In this document: piece after piece, positions 20,110-28,771 of the stretch | Layout of the letters: each line of letters begins with the position of its first letter | Position numbering within the stretch: the stretch's first letter is position 1 | From: Empedobacter stercoris | GTDB lineage: Bacteria > Bacteroidota > Bacteroidia > Flavobacteriales > Weeksellaceae | Reading direction: 5' to 3' | Assembly (NCBI RefSeq): GCF_025244765.1 | Contig: NZ_CP104209.1 | Location: 620,001 to 684,000 of the forward strand | DNA length: 64,000 nucleotides | Notes under the pieces: model-generated | Seen by the model: the letters and a program-made list of their open reading frames with translations, nothing else | Told to the model about the DNA's origin: nothing | Database searches by the model: none | Position numbers and translations under genes: made by a program

Positions 20110-20607
20110 CTAAGAATGATTGATTTTGGCTTGTTTTCTTTTATTTTTGATAAGGCAAAAAAAATCATTCCCAACGATTAAATACAAAGCGATTTGTCCC
20201 ACAATTGCTAAGATAAAATAAGGATGCATTCTTTCTAGTATCATTTTTAGACTTTGCAAAGAAGGAATTGTCCAAAAATAAGTCGAAACGATGATTAGAA
20301 GTAATGCATTTAATCTAAACATCCATGTTTTATTCAATTTATACGTTCCCAAATGAAGGAATAATGAACCCAAATAAGTATAAGCCAATACTTCGAAAAA
20401 AGCAGTTGGTACAAATTGTTCTCGAAATAAATTAAAAACATCTTTGTGATTGACAAATAAATAAACTTCAGGAACGAGGTAACTCCAATGATTTGCAACA
20501 AAGAAAAGCAAAAGATTAAACATCAAAATAAGTGTAAATTGATCTTTAAACTGATCAATAAACATCCAATAATAAGCGACTTTTGAGAATGATTTTTTTT
20601 GGTTCAT
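20110..20607 (-). CDS. hypothetical membrane protein
   Basis: 165 residues, not recognised. Four hydrophobic segments are visible: about 24-44 (FTLILMFNLLLFFVANHWSY), 68-88, 97-115 and 128-148, with a basic C-terminal tail KNKRKQAK. No catalytic motif is evident. It begins directly after the stop of the luciferase-like gene, so the two are cotranscribed and probably coupled. Function unknown. Confidence 0.65.
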   Translation of the reverse strand: MNQKKSFSKVAYYWMFIDQFKDQFTLILMFNLLLFFVANHWSYLVPEVYLFVNHKDVFNLFREQFVPTAFFEVLAYTYLGSLFLHLGTYKLNKTWMFRLNALLLIIVSTYFWTIPSLQSLKMILERMHPYFILAIVGQIALYLIVGNDFFCLIKNKRKQAKINHS

Positions 20608-21606
20608 TTAACGAAACAATTCACTTACAATTTGATACGATTTTCTTTTTGCTTTTTGATCAAAAACATTTGTAGAAACCATTATTTCATCTACTTTAGA
20701 TTCGAAAATAAATTCATCAAAAGCTTGCGATAAAGTACCTTTGCTCCCAATAAAAGATAATGCGGTCATACCTTTTAGCATGTATTTCTGTTCTTGTGAA
20801 GCGAGCTCTAATTGTGTTTTTTCTGGTGGCACAATTGGTTGACGTTTATCGGTAATAATATTGAGAAAAGCTTGGTACATTGACATGGATAAATAATGTG
20901 CTTGCTCGTCTGTATTTGATGCAATTACATTAACACAAGCAATTGTATAAGGTTCTTTCAAAAATTCTGAAGGTTGAAATTGAGAACGATAAATTTCGAC
21001 CGCGTTATAAAACTGTTGAGGCGCAAAATGCCCAGCAAAAGCGTAAGGTAAACCTAATTTAGCCGCCAAAAAAGCCGAATCTGTACTAGAGCCCAAAATG
21101 TAAAGTGGCACATTTGCACCTTCTCCAGGAATTGCACGAACTTTACTATCTTTATTATCGGTGCTAAAATAGTTTTGTAAGTCTTTGATTTCAGCTTCAA
21201 AATTATAATTCATAAAATTATTGCCACGACGCAAAATAGACGCTGTTAACTGATCCGTACCTGGAGCACGACCAAGACCTAAATCTATCCGATTTGGATA
21301 AAGGGCATCTAATGTTCCAAATTGCTCTGCAATCGATAAAGTAGAATGATTTGGGAGCATAATTCCACCCGAACCTACTTTTATTTTTGATGTTCCATTT
21401 GCTACATAGCCGATTAAAAGTGAAGTTGAAGCACTTGCGACATTTTGCATATTGTGATGTTCCGAAAGCCAATAACGACTATAACCTATTTCATCTACAA
21501 ATTTCGCATTTTCTAATGTATTTTCAAATGTCTGATTTAATGACTCTCCTTCTCTAACATAAGCCAAATCTAACACTGAGTAATTTATTTTCTTTAATCT
21601 TTCCAT
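20608..21606 (-). CDS. LLM-class (luciferase-like) flavin-dependent oxidoreductase
   Basis: 332 residues. It has the bacterial luciferase-like TIM barrel: YWLSEHHNM near residue 45, VGSGGIMLPNHSTLSIAEQFG and LDLGLGRAPGTD-like NRIDLGLGRAPG, all typical of the YhbW/MsnO8-like group. It is a predicted FMNH2- or F420-type monooxygenase; since no F420 is expected in Flavobacteriia, FMN is likely. The substrate is unknown. It is the first gene of a two-gene unit with a small membrane protein. Confidence 0.88.
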   Translation of the reverse strand: MERLKKINYSVLDLAYVREGESLNQTFENTLENAKFVDEIGYSRYWLSEHHNMQNVASASTSLLIGYVANGTSKIKVGSGGIMLPNHSTLSIAEQFGTLDALYPNRIDLGLGRAPGTDQLTASILRRGNNFMNYNFEAEIKDLQNYFSTDNKDSKVRAIPGEGANVPLYILGSSTDSAFLAAKLGLPYAFAGHFAPQQFYNAVEIYRSQFQPSEFLKEPYTIACVNVIASNTDEQAHYLSMSMYQAFLNIITDKRQPIVPPEKTQLELASQEQKYMLKGMTALSFIGSKGTLSQAFDEFIFESKVDEIMVSTNVFDQKAKRKSYQIVSELFR

Positions 21607-21651
21607 TATAAAAATTCTAAGACCAAATTACGAAGAAAATAATACAAAAAA

Positions 21652-21682
21652 AATTCCTCTAAGAGTCGTATTCAGAGGAATT
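21652..21682 (-). terminator. hairpin with T-run, no gene upstream
   Basis: AATTCCTCT (21652-21660) pairs with AGAGGAATT (21674-21682). Read on the minus strand the stem is followed by eight Ts, an intrinsic-terminator shape. However, no minus-strand gene ends here: the LLM gene begins just downstream. Confidence 0.5.
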
Positions 21683-22086
21683 CATTTTGTAATTAATATA
21701 ATAGGTTTAAGTTGTTAAAGTTATCATGTAGTTTGCTTTATAGGTTAGCATTAGTAATCATCTAATAACTTGTGTCAAAATTATGCACATCTAAAATAAA
21801 AATCATTTTTTTGTGGGGGACATCAAAGGGGACAAACAATAAAAGACTGTTTAACAAATATTTAAGTAATTTAAAAATTTAGAATAAAAAATATTTTAGA
21901 GATAATCATTAGAAAAAACAACAACATTAATAATTTTTAGATGAAATCATCACGCTCAATTATATTAAAATTATAAATTAGTTGTAGATCTATCTTTTTA
22001 AGATGATATATTTTTCGGGAATAATCAAAGTTAATAATTTATAGACTGCTAATTAACAATATGTTAAGATAAATAAATTTTACTAT

Positions 22087-22094
22087 TATCTTTG
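22087..22094 (+). promoter_or_regulatory. -7 promoter element of the decayed regulator
   Basis: TATCTTTG, 13 bp before the ATG at 22108. The promoter is intact although the gene is broken. Confidence 0.5.
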
Positions 22095-22107
22095 ATAAAA
22101 AATATGT

Positions 22108-23829
22108 ATGCATAGAATCTTTATTTTATTTACGTTTATACTATGTAACACTTTATTTACAACTTCATTTACTTCCAGTCGAGAAGCAAAAGATTTATTG
22201 CTATTAGATTGTGTAATTAATCAAAATAAAGATGTGAAAGATTCTATTCAATTAAAAAGAAATTTTGATATTCTACGTAGTAAATCAAATGATTACGTTT
22301 CAAAAAATCTGAATATTATTTATCAAACTTTATTAGCCAATATTTATGCTGAAAAATTAGATAAATTAAATCCAAAAAGTGAACAACTTTTTAATTCTGC
22401 AAGAAAAACTGCAAAAGATTTAGGCTTAATAGATATGCAAATTTGGATAAATACTCAATTTGGTTACTATTACTATAGTTATAATCAATATTTAAAGGCT
22501 TATCCTTATTTTATGGAATCGTCTAAGTTATTAGATTTTGCAGACAATAATAATGTTTTCCAGAAAAGTGATGTTTACAAAAAAATGCTTTTTTCTTTAT
22601 GAATGTAAAAGAATTGGATAAAAGTGAAAAATATCTATTTTTGGCACTACAATATGCAAATAAAAAAGACAATGAATACGGCTCAATTCTGAATGCCATT
22701 GGACATATTTTCCTTGAAAAAAAGGATACCGCAAAGGCTAATCATTATTTTAATCAAACCAAAGAACACGCCGTAAAGAATAATGATAAAATTAGGTATG
22801 CAAGCGTTAGGAGATATTGCTGGTATTCAAATTCAAAATAAAGAATATGAGCTTGCAATTCAAAATTTAATAACGGATATCGAAATTTCTAGAGAAAGTA
22901 AAAATCATAGAAATTTAATGTACGCTAATATTCAACTTGGAAAATTATATTTGCAGTTAGACAGAATTGATGAGGCAAAAGAAATATTAAACGAAGCAAA
23001 AAAATACACTTCTGGAAAAGCTTATCTTAATAGTTTTGAGAAAGATATCTTCACACTTTTACTGGATATTGCTATAAAAAAAGGAAATACAGCAGAAGAA
23101 CTCGATTTTCGACGCAAATTAAGTGAGTTAGAAACTGAAATAAAGCTTACGGATGGTGAAAATGTAATCAATGAAATAAATTGGAATATCCAAAAAAATA
23201 ATTTTGATTATAAATATGAAACTGAAAAAATAAAACGTGAAAAAACCATTCTGCTAAAAAATGCACTTATAATTATTTCTATCTTACTAACTATCATTAT
23301 TTTATTCGTTTTTATATCGTTTAAAAGAAAAATGAAAATTCAAAATTCTATAAATGACAACAAAGTATTAAAATTACATAATGAAAAATTAAAGTCTGAA
23401 AGCCGCTTAAATAAGGTTAATAAAACCTTAGATTCTTACAAGATATATTTAGCTGATAAAAATACACAGATAGAAATATTGAATAAAGAAATTGATAATT
23501 TATCAAAATCATCCAATAAAAAAACAGAAGAACATGAATTACAATTGAATAATTTGTTGAAATCTCATTTGATGACGGATGAAAATTGGAATAACTTTAA
23601 AAAAGTTTTTGCATCTGAAAAGGCTGATTTTGTATCTTATTTAGAAAATAATTTTTCAGATTTAACTGAATCAAATTTACGGATTATTTACCTTACAAAA
23701 TTAGGTTTAACGAATATATAAATAGCTCATTTGTTAGGTATAACGCCAGATTCTGTTAAAAAAGCAAAACAACGACTTCGAAAAAAATATGATAATTATG
23801 AATTAATTTTTAAAGGCATTCAGAATTAA
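22108..23829 (+). pseudogene. TPR / transmembrane / LuxR-like HTH regulator, broken
   Basis: One gene split by three lesions. The frame starts as frame 1 with a signal peptide and TPR-like helices, shifts near the T-run at 22588-22600, continues in frame 0, and shifts back near 22803-22807 (RYA then LGDIAGIQ). It then reads TPR helices, a transmembrane helix (ALIIISILLTIIILFVFISF) and a coiled coil. A TAA at 23719-23721 interrupts the C-terminal HTH, after which IAHLLGITPDSVKKAKQRLRKKY continues in frame to the stop at 23829. Total length is 574 codons. Intact relatives in Flavobacteriia have a periplasmic TPR sensor and a cytoplasmic DNA-binding helix-turn-helix. The two frameshifts compensate; the nonsense codon is independent of them. 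Confidence 0.82.
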
Positions 23830-23833
23830 AACA

Positions 23834-25645
23834 TTATTCTATTCGTAATTTATTCAAATTAGAACGGTAATTCTCAAGCAATAAACTTTCTGTAACATAG
23901 CCTTCAAACTTACCTTTTTTAGTTAATAAAATATATTCTGTTTTTTTACTTTCCATCATCTTCATCACAGTTGCTGCGTTTGTAAAGATTGATGTAGAAG
24001 AAGCGCTTGTAATGCATTCAAGATAACTTTTTCCCTCTAAATTATCCTTAAAAATAAATGATCGAATATTGTCTAAAACGATAATTCCATGAATAGATTG
24101 ATCTTCATTTAAAACAGGAATAAAATCTTGCGTAGTAGTCGAAAAAATAGTTTTGATATCTTCTATTGAATCATAAACTGTCAATGTTTTAATATTCTTG
24201 ATGTAAATAGAAAATAAATCTATTTTATTAAAAAGATTACGATCTTTATCCGAGGTAAAAACAATTCCTTTATCCGCTATTGCGTATATATCCATCGAAT
24301 ATTTGTCATAACGTTTAGAAATTGCAAAACTAATAGAAGAGACAATCATCAGTGGAATCATTAATCCGTAACCTCCTGTAATTTCCGCAATCAAGAAAAT
24401 AGCTGTTAAAGGTGCATGAAATAATCCACTCAAAACTGCTGCCATTCCAACAACAGTAAAATTTCCTACAGGAACATCTTTGAAACCGATGAGATTAAAT
24501 ACTTTTGCGACAACATAGCCCAAATATGAGCCAACAAACAAAGATGGTGCGAAATTTCCACCGTTTCCACCACTTCCTAATGTCAATCCTGTTGCAATAG
24601 ATTTTATTAAAATAGTTACAAAAACAAAGGCTAAAACAACCCATTGATTAGTCCTAAAATCTTCTAACAAAGAATTATTCAGAATAAAACCTGCTTCATC
24701 ATTTGCTAAATATTTAATACTTTCATAACCTTCTCCAAATAAAGTGGGAAAAAAGAAAATCAAAATTGCTAAACTCCCTGCTCCAACCATTGCTCGCCAA
24801 TAAACATTATCCGAATAATTGCCAATAAGATGTTCCACTTTACGAAATAATCTGGCATGATAAACAGAAATAAAGCCTGCCAATACACCCAAAATAACAT
24901 AAAAAATCACATTGTGATAATCAAAACCTAAAGCATACCGAAATGATAATAACATATTACTTTTCAATGTTAAATTTGCAATCAAAGCTCCTGTTGCAGA
25001 GGATAACAACAATGGAATAAAAGCAGTAACACTCATATCTGCTAATACAATTTCTATAGCAAATAATACACCTGCGATTGGCGCATTAAAAGCCGCTGCA
25101 ATACCTGCCGCAACTCCACATGCCAATAACAAAGTACGTTCTTTATATTTAAACCTATAGTATTGTGCATAATTTGATCCAAAGGCTGCACCTGTGATGG
25201 TAATTGGCGACTCTAAACCTGCTGAACCACCCATACCAACAGTTAAAGAGCTGGTAACAATTTGTGCATACATTTGTTTTTTAGGCATTATTCCTGATTT
25301 TTTAGCTACAGCAATCATAATTTGAGAAGTTCCTTTTTCTATTGAACCATTCAAAAATTTTTGCACAACAAAAACCGTAAGCAAAATCCCAATAATCGGA
25401 AGTATACTATTAATATAAGGAAGCTTAACTAAATTATTAATGTAAACTGTAAATTGAAAAACGATGTGTGCAAATGTTTTTAAAACGATCACAGCAAATG
25501 CAGATGAAATCGCAACTAAAATACATGACAAGTACAAAAATTGTCTTTCTGTCAGTACAAGTTTTAAGAGATTCAATAAATTTTGAAAAAAATTAATTGA
25601 TTTTTTGAGATATTGAAAAAACTTTTGTTTAGAGGAAAGCTGCAT
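23834..25645 (-). CDS. clcA: CLC-family chloride channel/transporter with CBS domains
   Basis: 603 residues. A CLC membrane domain spans about 30-430, with GSAGLESP around the gating glutamate E145 and GSGGNGGNFAPSLF as the second selectivity motif. Two CBS domains occupy about 445-600 (YDSIEDIKTIF and later GKFEGYVTE). It moves chloride across the inner membrane. The position corresponding to the E. coli proton glutamate E203 appears to be Ile (FAIEIVLADM), which may mean channel-like rather than antiporter behaviour; this alignment is by eye. Its -7 element ends only 4 bp before the ATG. The gene is convergent with the broken regulator. Confidence 0.9.
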   Translation of the reverse strand: MQLSSKQKFFQYLKKSINFFQNLLNLLKLVLTERQFLYLSCILVAISSAFAVIVLKTFAHIVFQFTVYINNLVKLPYINSILPIIGILLTVFVVQKFLNGSIEKGTSQIMIAVAKKSGIMPKKQMYAQIVTSSLTVGMGGSAGLESPITITGAAFGSNYAQYYRFKYKERTLLLACGVAAGIAAAFNAPIAGVLFAIEIVLADMSVTAFIPLLLSSATGALIANLTLKSNMLLSFRYALGFDYHNVIFYVILGVLAGFISVYHARLFRKVEHLIGNYSDNVYWRAMVGAGSLAILIFFFPTLFGEGYESIKYLANDEAGFILNNSLLEDFRTNQWVVLAFVFVTILIKSIATGLTLGSGGNGGNFAPSLFVGSYLGYVVAKVFNLIGFKDVPVGNFTVVGMAAVLSGLFHAPLTAIFLIAEITGGYGLMIPLMIVSSISFAISKRYDKYSMDIYAIADKGIVFTSDKDRNLFNKIDLFSIYIKNIKTLTVYDSIEDIKTIFSTTTQDFIPVLNEDQSIHGIIVLDNIRSFIFKDNLEGKSYLECITSASSTSIFTNAATVMKMMESKKTEYILLTKKGKFEGYVTESLLLENYRSNLNKLRIE

Positions 25646-25649
25646 AGTC

Positions 25650-25657
25650 CAAAAATA
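25650..25657 (-). promoter_or_regulatory. -7 promoter element of the CLC gene
   Basis: TATTTTTG on the minus strand, with only GACT between it and the ATG, implying a leaderless or near-leaderless mRNA. Confidence 0.5.
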
Positions 25658-26024
25658 GTATTCCTTTTCTTTATTGCCTAATTATATTTGCTCGAATTAA
25701 GCAAAAAACAAACCAATTCTCTAATTCGTAAATATTTTGAATAAATATTTATTCATGTTCGATAATTTTACATTCATTATTTTAGTTCAATGCGCCAAAA
25801 TATTTTTAAAATAATATTATTACTAGCTCTTTTCTTTAATAATTCATCAATGAATTCAATGAATTTCTTTATAATAATCAAACTACTTCAAATGAATAAA
25901 TTACTGATTATAAATTATTTAAACTTTAATAAATCGGAAAACAATAAAACATTAATATAAAGCCACTTTACCATACAGTAATAATTCTAATTTTATGATT
26001 GAAATAATTAACACAAATTTTAAA
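25658..26024. other. gene-free stretch between clcA and the T9SS cargo gene
   Basis: About 370 bp of A/T-rich sequence. No reading frame, tRNA or clear hairpin was seen, and no exact TAnnTTTG element was found in front of the cargo gene. Confidence 0.5.
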
Positions 26025-27308
26025 ATGAAAAAGATTTACTCAAAACTTAAAAGTATTGCATTTTTATCTGCACTATTAGTAGGTTCAAACTTTGTAAATG
26101 CACAAGTTTATGTAATTGGTGATGGACAAACTGCATATAGTGTGTCTACAGACGGAAAAGTTGTAACTTTAAATACTGTTGATAATAATTATTATTGGAC
26201 TCCAGATAAAGGTATTCAATTACTAGGAGAAATTGCTCCTGACACTGCAAATGGAGGTTCTGTATTAGTTACCGAAGATGGTAAGAAAATCGCTGCAATG
26301 ACAATGAATCCTACTGATGGAAAAAACCAAATGTCTATATATGATATTGAAAAAGATACTTGGAAATACTTAGGAGGCATCGGAGGACGTAGTCAAGATA
26401 TAAGTTCTGTTTGGGGAATGAGTGCAGATGGAAAATACATTTCTGGTTTAGCTGAAACTCCTGATGGTAGTTTTCATGGAGTAGTCTGGAATGAAACTAC
26501 TGGTTTTACTGATTTAAAAACAGATGGAGAGTATTACTCTCGTGCAAACGGAATTAGTGATGATGGAAAAATTGCAGTTGGCTGGCATGATACTAACTGG
26601 GATCGTTGGGGTGTATATTGGGAAAATGGTGAAAGACACCAAGTTTTAGATCAAGAAGGCTATGAAGTACTAGAACTAGGAGGTATCTCTGGAGATGGTA
26701 AATGGATGATAGGTGCAACAGGTGATGATATCGCAATGCGTTATAGTAAAGAAACTGGTGTGCAAAAAATTGAACATCCGGATCAAGGTATCTATTTTAA
26801 TGGAATGTCAAGTGCTATCAGTAGAGATGGTAGCGTTGTTGTAGGATTTTATAGACCATGGCCAGGACCAGCAGCAATGGGTGAAGGTTTTATTTGGACA
26901 GAAAAAACTGGACGTGTTGAACTTAACGAATATGTAAGTTCATTAGGATATGATGATTTAGGAATTACTTTCGCTTTACCATTAGGAATGTCTAAAGACG
27001 GAACTAAAATTGTTGGTTTAGGAAGAACCGACATGGGAACTGTATCTTTCCTTATTTCATTACCTAAATTAGGAACTTCTGAAGTAAATACTACAAAATT
27101 TGAAGTATATCCAAACCCTACTACAGATGTAATTAATATTGAAACAAAAGGACAAGTTTCTTCATCTATTTTATACAATATGGCTGGACAGAAAGTTCTT
27201 AACTCAGATCAAAAACAAATTAATGTTTCTTCTTTGCCAAAAGGTACTTATATCTTAAAATCTACTATTGATGGAAAAGATGTAACAAAGAAAATAATCA
27301 AAAAATAA
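26025..27308 (+). CDS. secreted HAF-repeat protein with T9SS type A sorting domain
   Basis: 427 residues from the ATG at 26025, chosen because a signal peptide follows (MKKIYSKLKSIAFLSALLVG, cleavage near VNAQ); an ATG 30 bp upstream is in frame. The body consists of about six short repeats with W-x-x-x-x-G and DGK/DGS turns (for example VWNETTGFTDL, SGDGKWMIG, SRDGSVVVG), resembling HAF repeats or a beta-propeller. The C-terminus carries VYPNPTTDVINIE and ends KDVTKKIIKK, the type A sorting signal used by the type IX system to export and anchor proteins. The ligand or activity is unknown. SprE in the same window serves this route. Confidence 0.85.
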   Translation: MKKIYSKLKSIAFLSALLVGSNFVNAQVYVIGDGQTAYSVSTDGKVVTLNTVDNNYYWTPDKGIQLLGEIAPDTANGGSVLVTEDGKKIAAMTMNPTDGKNQMSIYDIEKDTWKYLGGIGGRSQDISSVWGMSADGKYISGLAETPDGSFHGVVWNETTGFTDLKTDGEYYSRANGISDDGKIAVGWHDTNWDRWGVYWENGERHQVLDQEGYEVLELGGISGDGKWMIGATGDDIAMRYSKETGVQKIEHPDQGIYFNGMSSAISRDGSVVVGFYRPWPGPAAMGEGFIWTEKTGRVELNEYVSSLGYDDLGITFALPLGMSKDGTKIVGLGRTDMGTVSFLISLPKLGTSEVNTTKFEVYPNPTTDVINIETKGQVSSSILYNMAGQKVLNSDQKQINVSSLPKGTYILKSTIDGKDVTKKIIKK

Positions 27309-27320
27309 TTCTTAATAAAT

Positions 27321-27352
27321 AAAAAAAATCTCGCAATTGCGAGATTTTTTTT
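27321..27352. terminator. bidirectional intrinsic terminator
   Basis: AAAAAAAATCTCGCAA is followed at once by its reverse complement TTGCGAGATTTTTTTT, between the convergent T9SS cargo and DUF1810 genes. Confidence 0.88.
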
Positions 27353-27821
27353 ATTTATTCATTTGTTTTAGAATAGACAATGTTTTTTTATCTGTCTGAT
27401 CTGCATAAAAAAACTTCAACACATCTTTGATAATTTTCTCTTTTGGAGCGATGAAGTTAAATAAAGTCAAGCTCGATTTTAGTTTCATTGCATCATTTTT
27501 TCCAAAAATTAATTGAGGAATAACTCCTTTATGACGCATTAATAGTACAGACAAAACTTCTAAATAATTTTCCCAAAGTTCTTCATCCTTCACAAAAGCT
27601 CTCGCTTCTTCTTTTGAAGAAATCGAAAACTCTAATGACGAATCACTCGAACCTAAACCAGCAAGTTGAGGAAACATAAAAACCATCCAATTCGTTTGCT
27701 TTTTCCCGGCATGAACTTCCATCAAAATTTCGTCGTACACAAAGCTTTGTGCATCATGAAATCGTTTCAAATTAAATTTATCGTTTGGATCTTTTTGTTT
27801 GATTAAATCTCCTATTTTCAT
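27351..27821 (-). CDS. DUF1810 family protein
   Basis: 156 residues, full length. FNLKRFHDAQSFVYDEIL, HAGKKQTNWMVFMFPQLAGLG and SSKEEARAF follow the DUF1810 pattern (a small helical family found across bacteria and eukaryotes). It is cytoplasmic, with no known function. A TATCTTTG element on the minus strand at 27846-27853 gives a promoter about 25 bp upstream. Its stop codon lies inside the shared terminator. Confidence 0.85.
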   Translation of the reverse strand: MKIGDLIKQKDPNDKFNLKRFHDAQSFVYDEILMEVHAGKKQTNWMVFMFPQLAGLGSSDSSLEFSISSKEEARAFVKDEELWENYLEVLSVLLMRHKGVIPQLIFGKNDAMKLKSSLTLFNFIAPKEKIIKDVLKFFYADQTDKKTLSILKQMNK

Positions 27822-27845
27822 CTTTTATTTACTAAAATAAGGAAG

Positions 27846-27853
27846 CAAAGATA
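27846..27853 (-). promoter_or_regulatory. -7 promoter element of the DUF1810 gene
   Basis: TATCTTTG on the minus strand, with a TTTG 16 bp further upstream that may be the -33 element. This is the best two-part promoter in the window. Confidence 0.6.
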
Positions 27854-27927
27854 AATCTTAATTTAGTAACAAACTTATAATTATATTAGACAATATTTAT
27901 TATTTTTATTTTTCTATTCAACTAATT

Positions 27928-28716
27928 ATGAAATTTCACTTAAAAAACTTATCACTTCTACTTCTCCTATTTTTAATTACCAATTCTTGTCAATTTTATA
28001 GCAATACAAAAGAATACAAAAAAAGCGCTGTTGTATTTATGGACAACATTATGAATGGCAAGATTGATGAAAACATTGATTTATTTGCTTTAGAACATGA
28101 AGGAATGAAAAACATGGATAAAAATGTTTTGAACGAAGGTCTGTATCAATTCAGAACTGATATGATATCCCAATACGGAAAAGAGGTGGAATTTACTTTT
28201 TTAGGCGCAAATAAACATTATTCGACCAACAGCAATACTATTCCAAATTCTACAAATGTTAATATATTATTTCAGAATGATAAAAATTATGGTATTATAA
28301 AATTCATTTACGATGATAATACCAAGAAAGTTTTAAATGTAAGTCCAGAATTTTCTAATCAACCTCTGCCTTCAATGGTGTTATTTTATGCTGTTGCAAT
28401 TATAGGTTTAGCGATTCCTATTTTTAATATTTATGTGTTTAATATGATCAGAAAAAGTCAATTAAAACTTAAATGGTTAAAATATATTGCTTTAATATTT
28501 TTAAATTTTCCGACTATTAAATATGCGCCATTAGATGGTTTTGATTTTCAGTTTTTTAATTTTCAGTTGCTTGGTTATGGTTTCAACTTTGCATCAATCT
28601 TTTCTACTTTAGCAATTGCCTTACCAATCGGTGCGATTTATTGGTTTTGGAAATTAAAGAAGATTCAAAAAGAACAAGAATACAATCAATTCGCTGAACA
28701 ATTGATAAATGAATAA
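27928..28716 (+). CDS. putative lipoprotein with C-terminal membrane helices
   Basis: 262 residues, not recognised. The N-terminus is a signal peptide with a lipobox (LITNSC, Cys21). A soluble domain of about 130 residues follows, and then three hydrophobic helices near 151-172, 183-200 and 225-245, with a charged tail. A lipid-anchored N-terminus followed by multiple membrane spans is unusual. The soluble part (KKSAVVFMDNIMNGKIDENIDL) resembles small periplasmic domains such as DUF4019-like proteins, but the match is weak. It is bounded by a strong terminator and is monocistronic. Confidence 0.6.
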   Translation: MKFHLKNLSLLLLLFLITNSCQFYSNTKEYKKSAVVFMDNIMNGKIDENIDLFALEHEGMKNMDKNVLNEGLYQFRTDMISQYGKEVEFTFLGANKHYSTNSNTIPNSTNVNILFQNDKNYGIIKFIYDDNTKKVLNVSPEFSNQPLPSMVLFYAVAIIGLAIPIFNIYVFNMIRKSQLKLKWLKYIALIFLNFPTIKYAPLDGFDFQFFNFQLLGYGFNFASIFSTLAIALPIGAIYWFWKLKKIQKEQEYNQFAEQLINE

Positions 28717-28749
28717 AAAAAATGCCTCATCAATCATGAGGCATTTTTT
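28717..28749. terminator. bidirectional intrinsic terminator
   Basis: A perfect AATGCCTCAT / ATGAGGCATT stem with A- and T-runs, between the lipoprotein gene and the convergent argS. Confidence 0.88.
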
Positions 28750-28771
28750 CTATATTTATTTTATACAATAA

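Larger units (their letters stand above)
21607..22107. other. gene-free stretch between the LLM gene and the decayed regulator
   Basis: 501 bp, very A/T-rich, without a credible reading frame on either strand. It holds one clear hairpin at 21652-21682, a local G-rich run near 21816-21834 (GGGGGACATC then GGGGACA), and the regulator's -7 element at 22087-22094. No tRNA- or tmRNA-like fold was recognised. Confidence 0.6.

Noticed and set aside
21652-22000. tmRNA or another structural RNA in the gap
   Set aside because: No CCA-type 3' end, no tRNA-like arms and no tag-peptide frame were found; only the hairpin stands.
22108-23721. Three separate small genes (164, 80 and 312 codons)
   Set aside because: The pieces overlap by a few bases in changing frames and join into one domain order (signal peptide, TPR, membrane helix, HTH); a broken gene explains them better.
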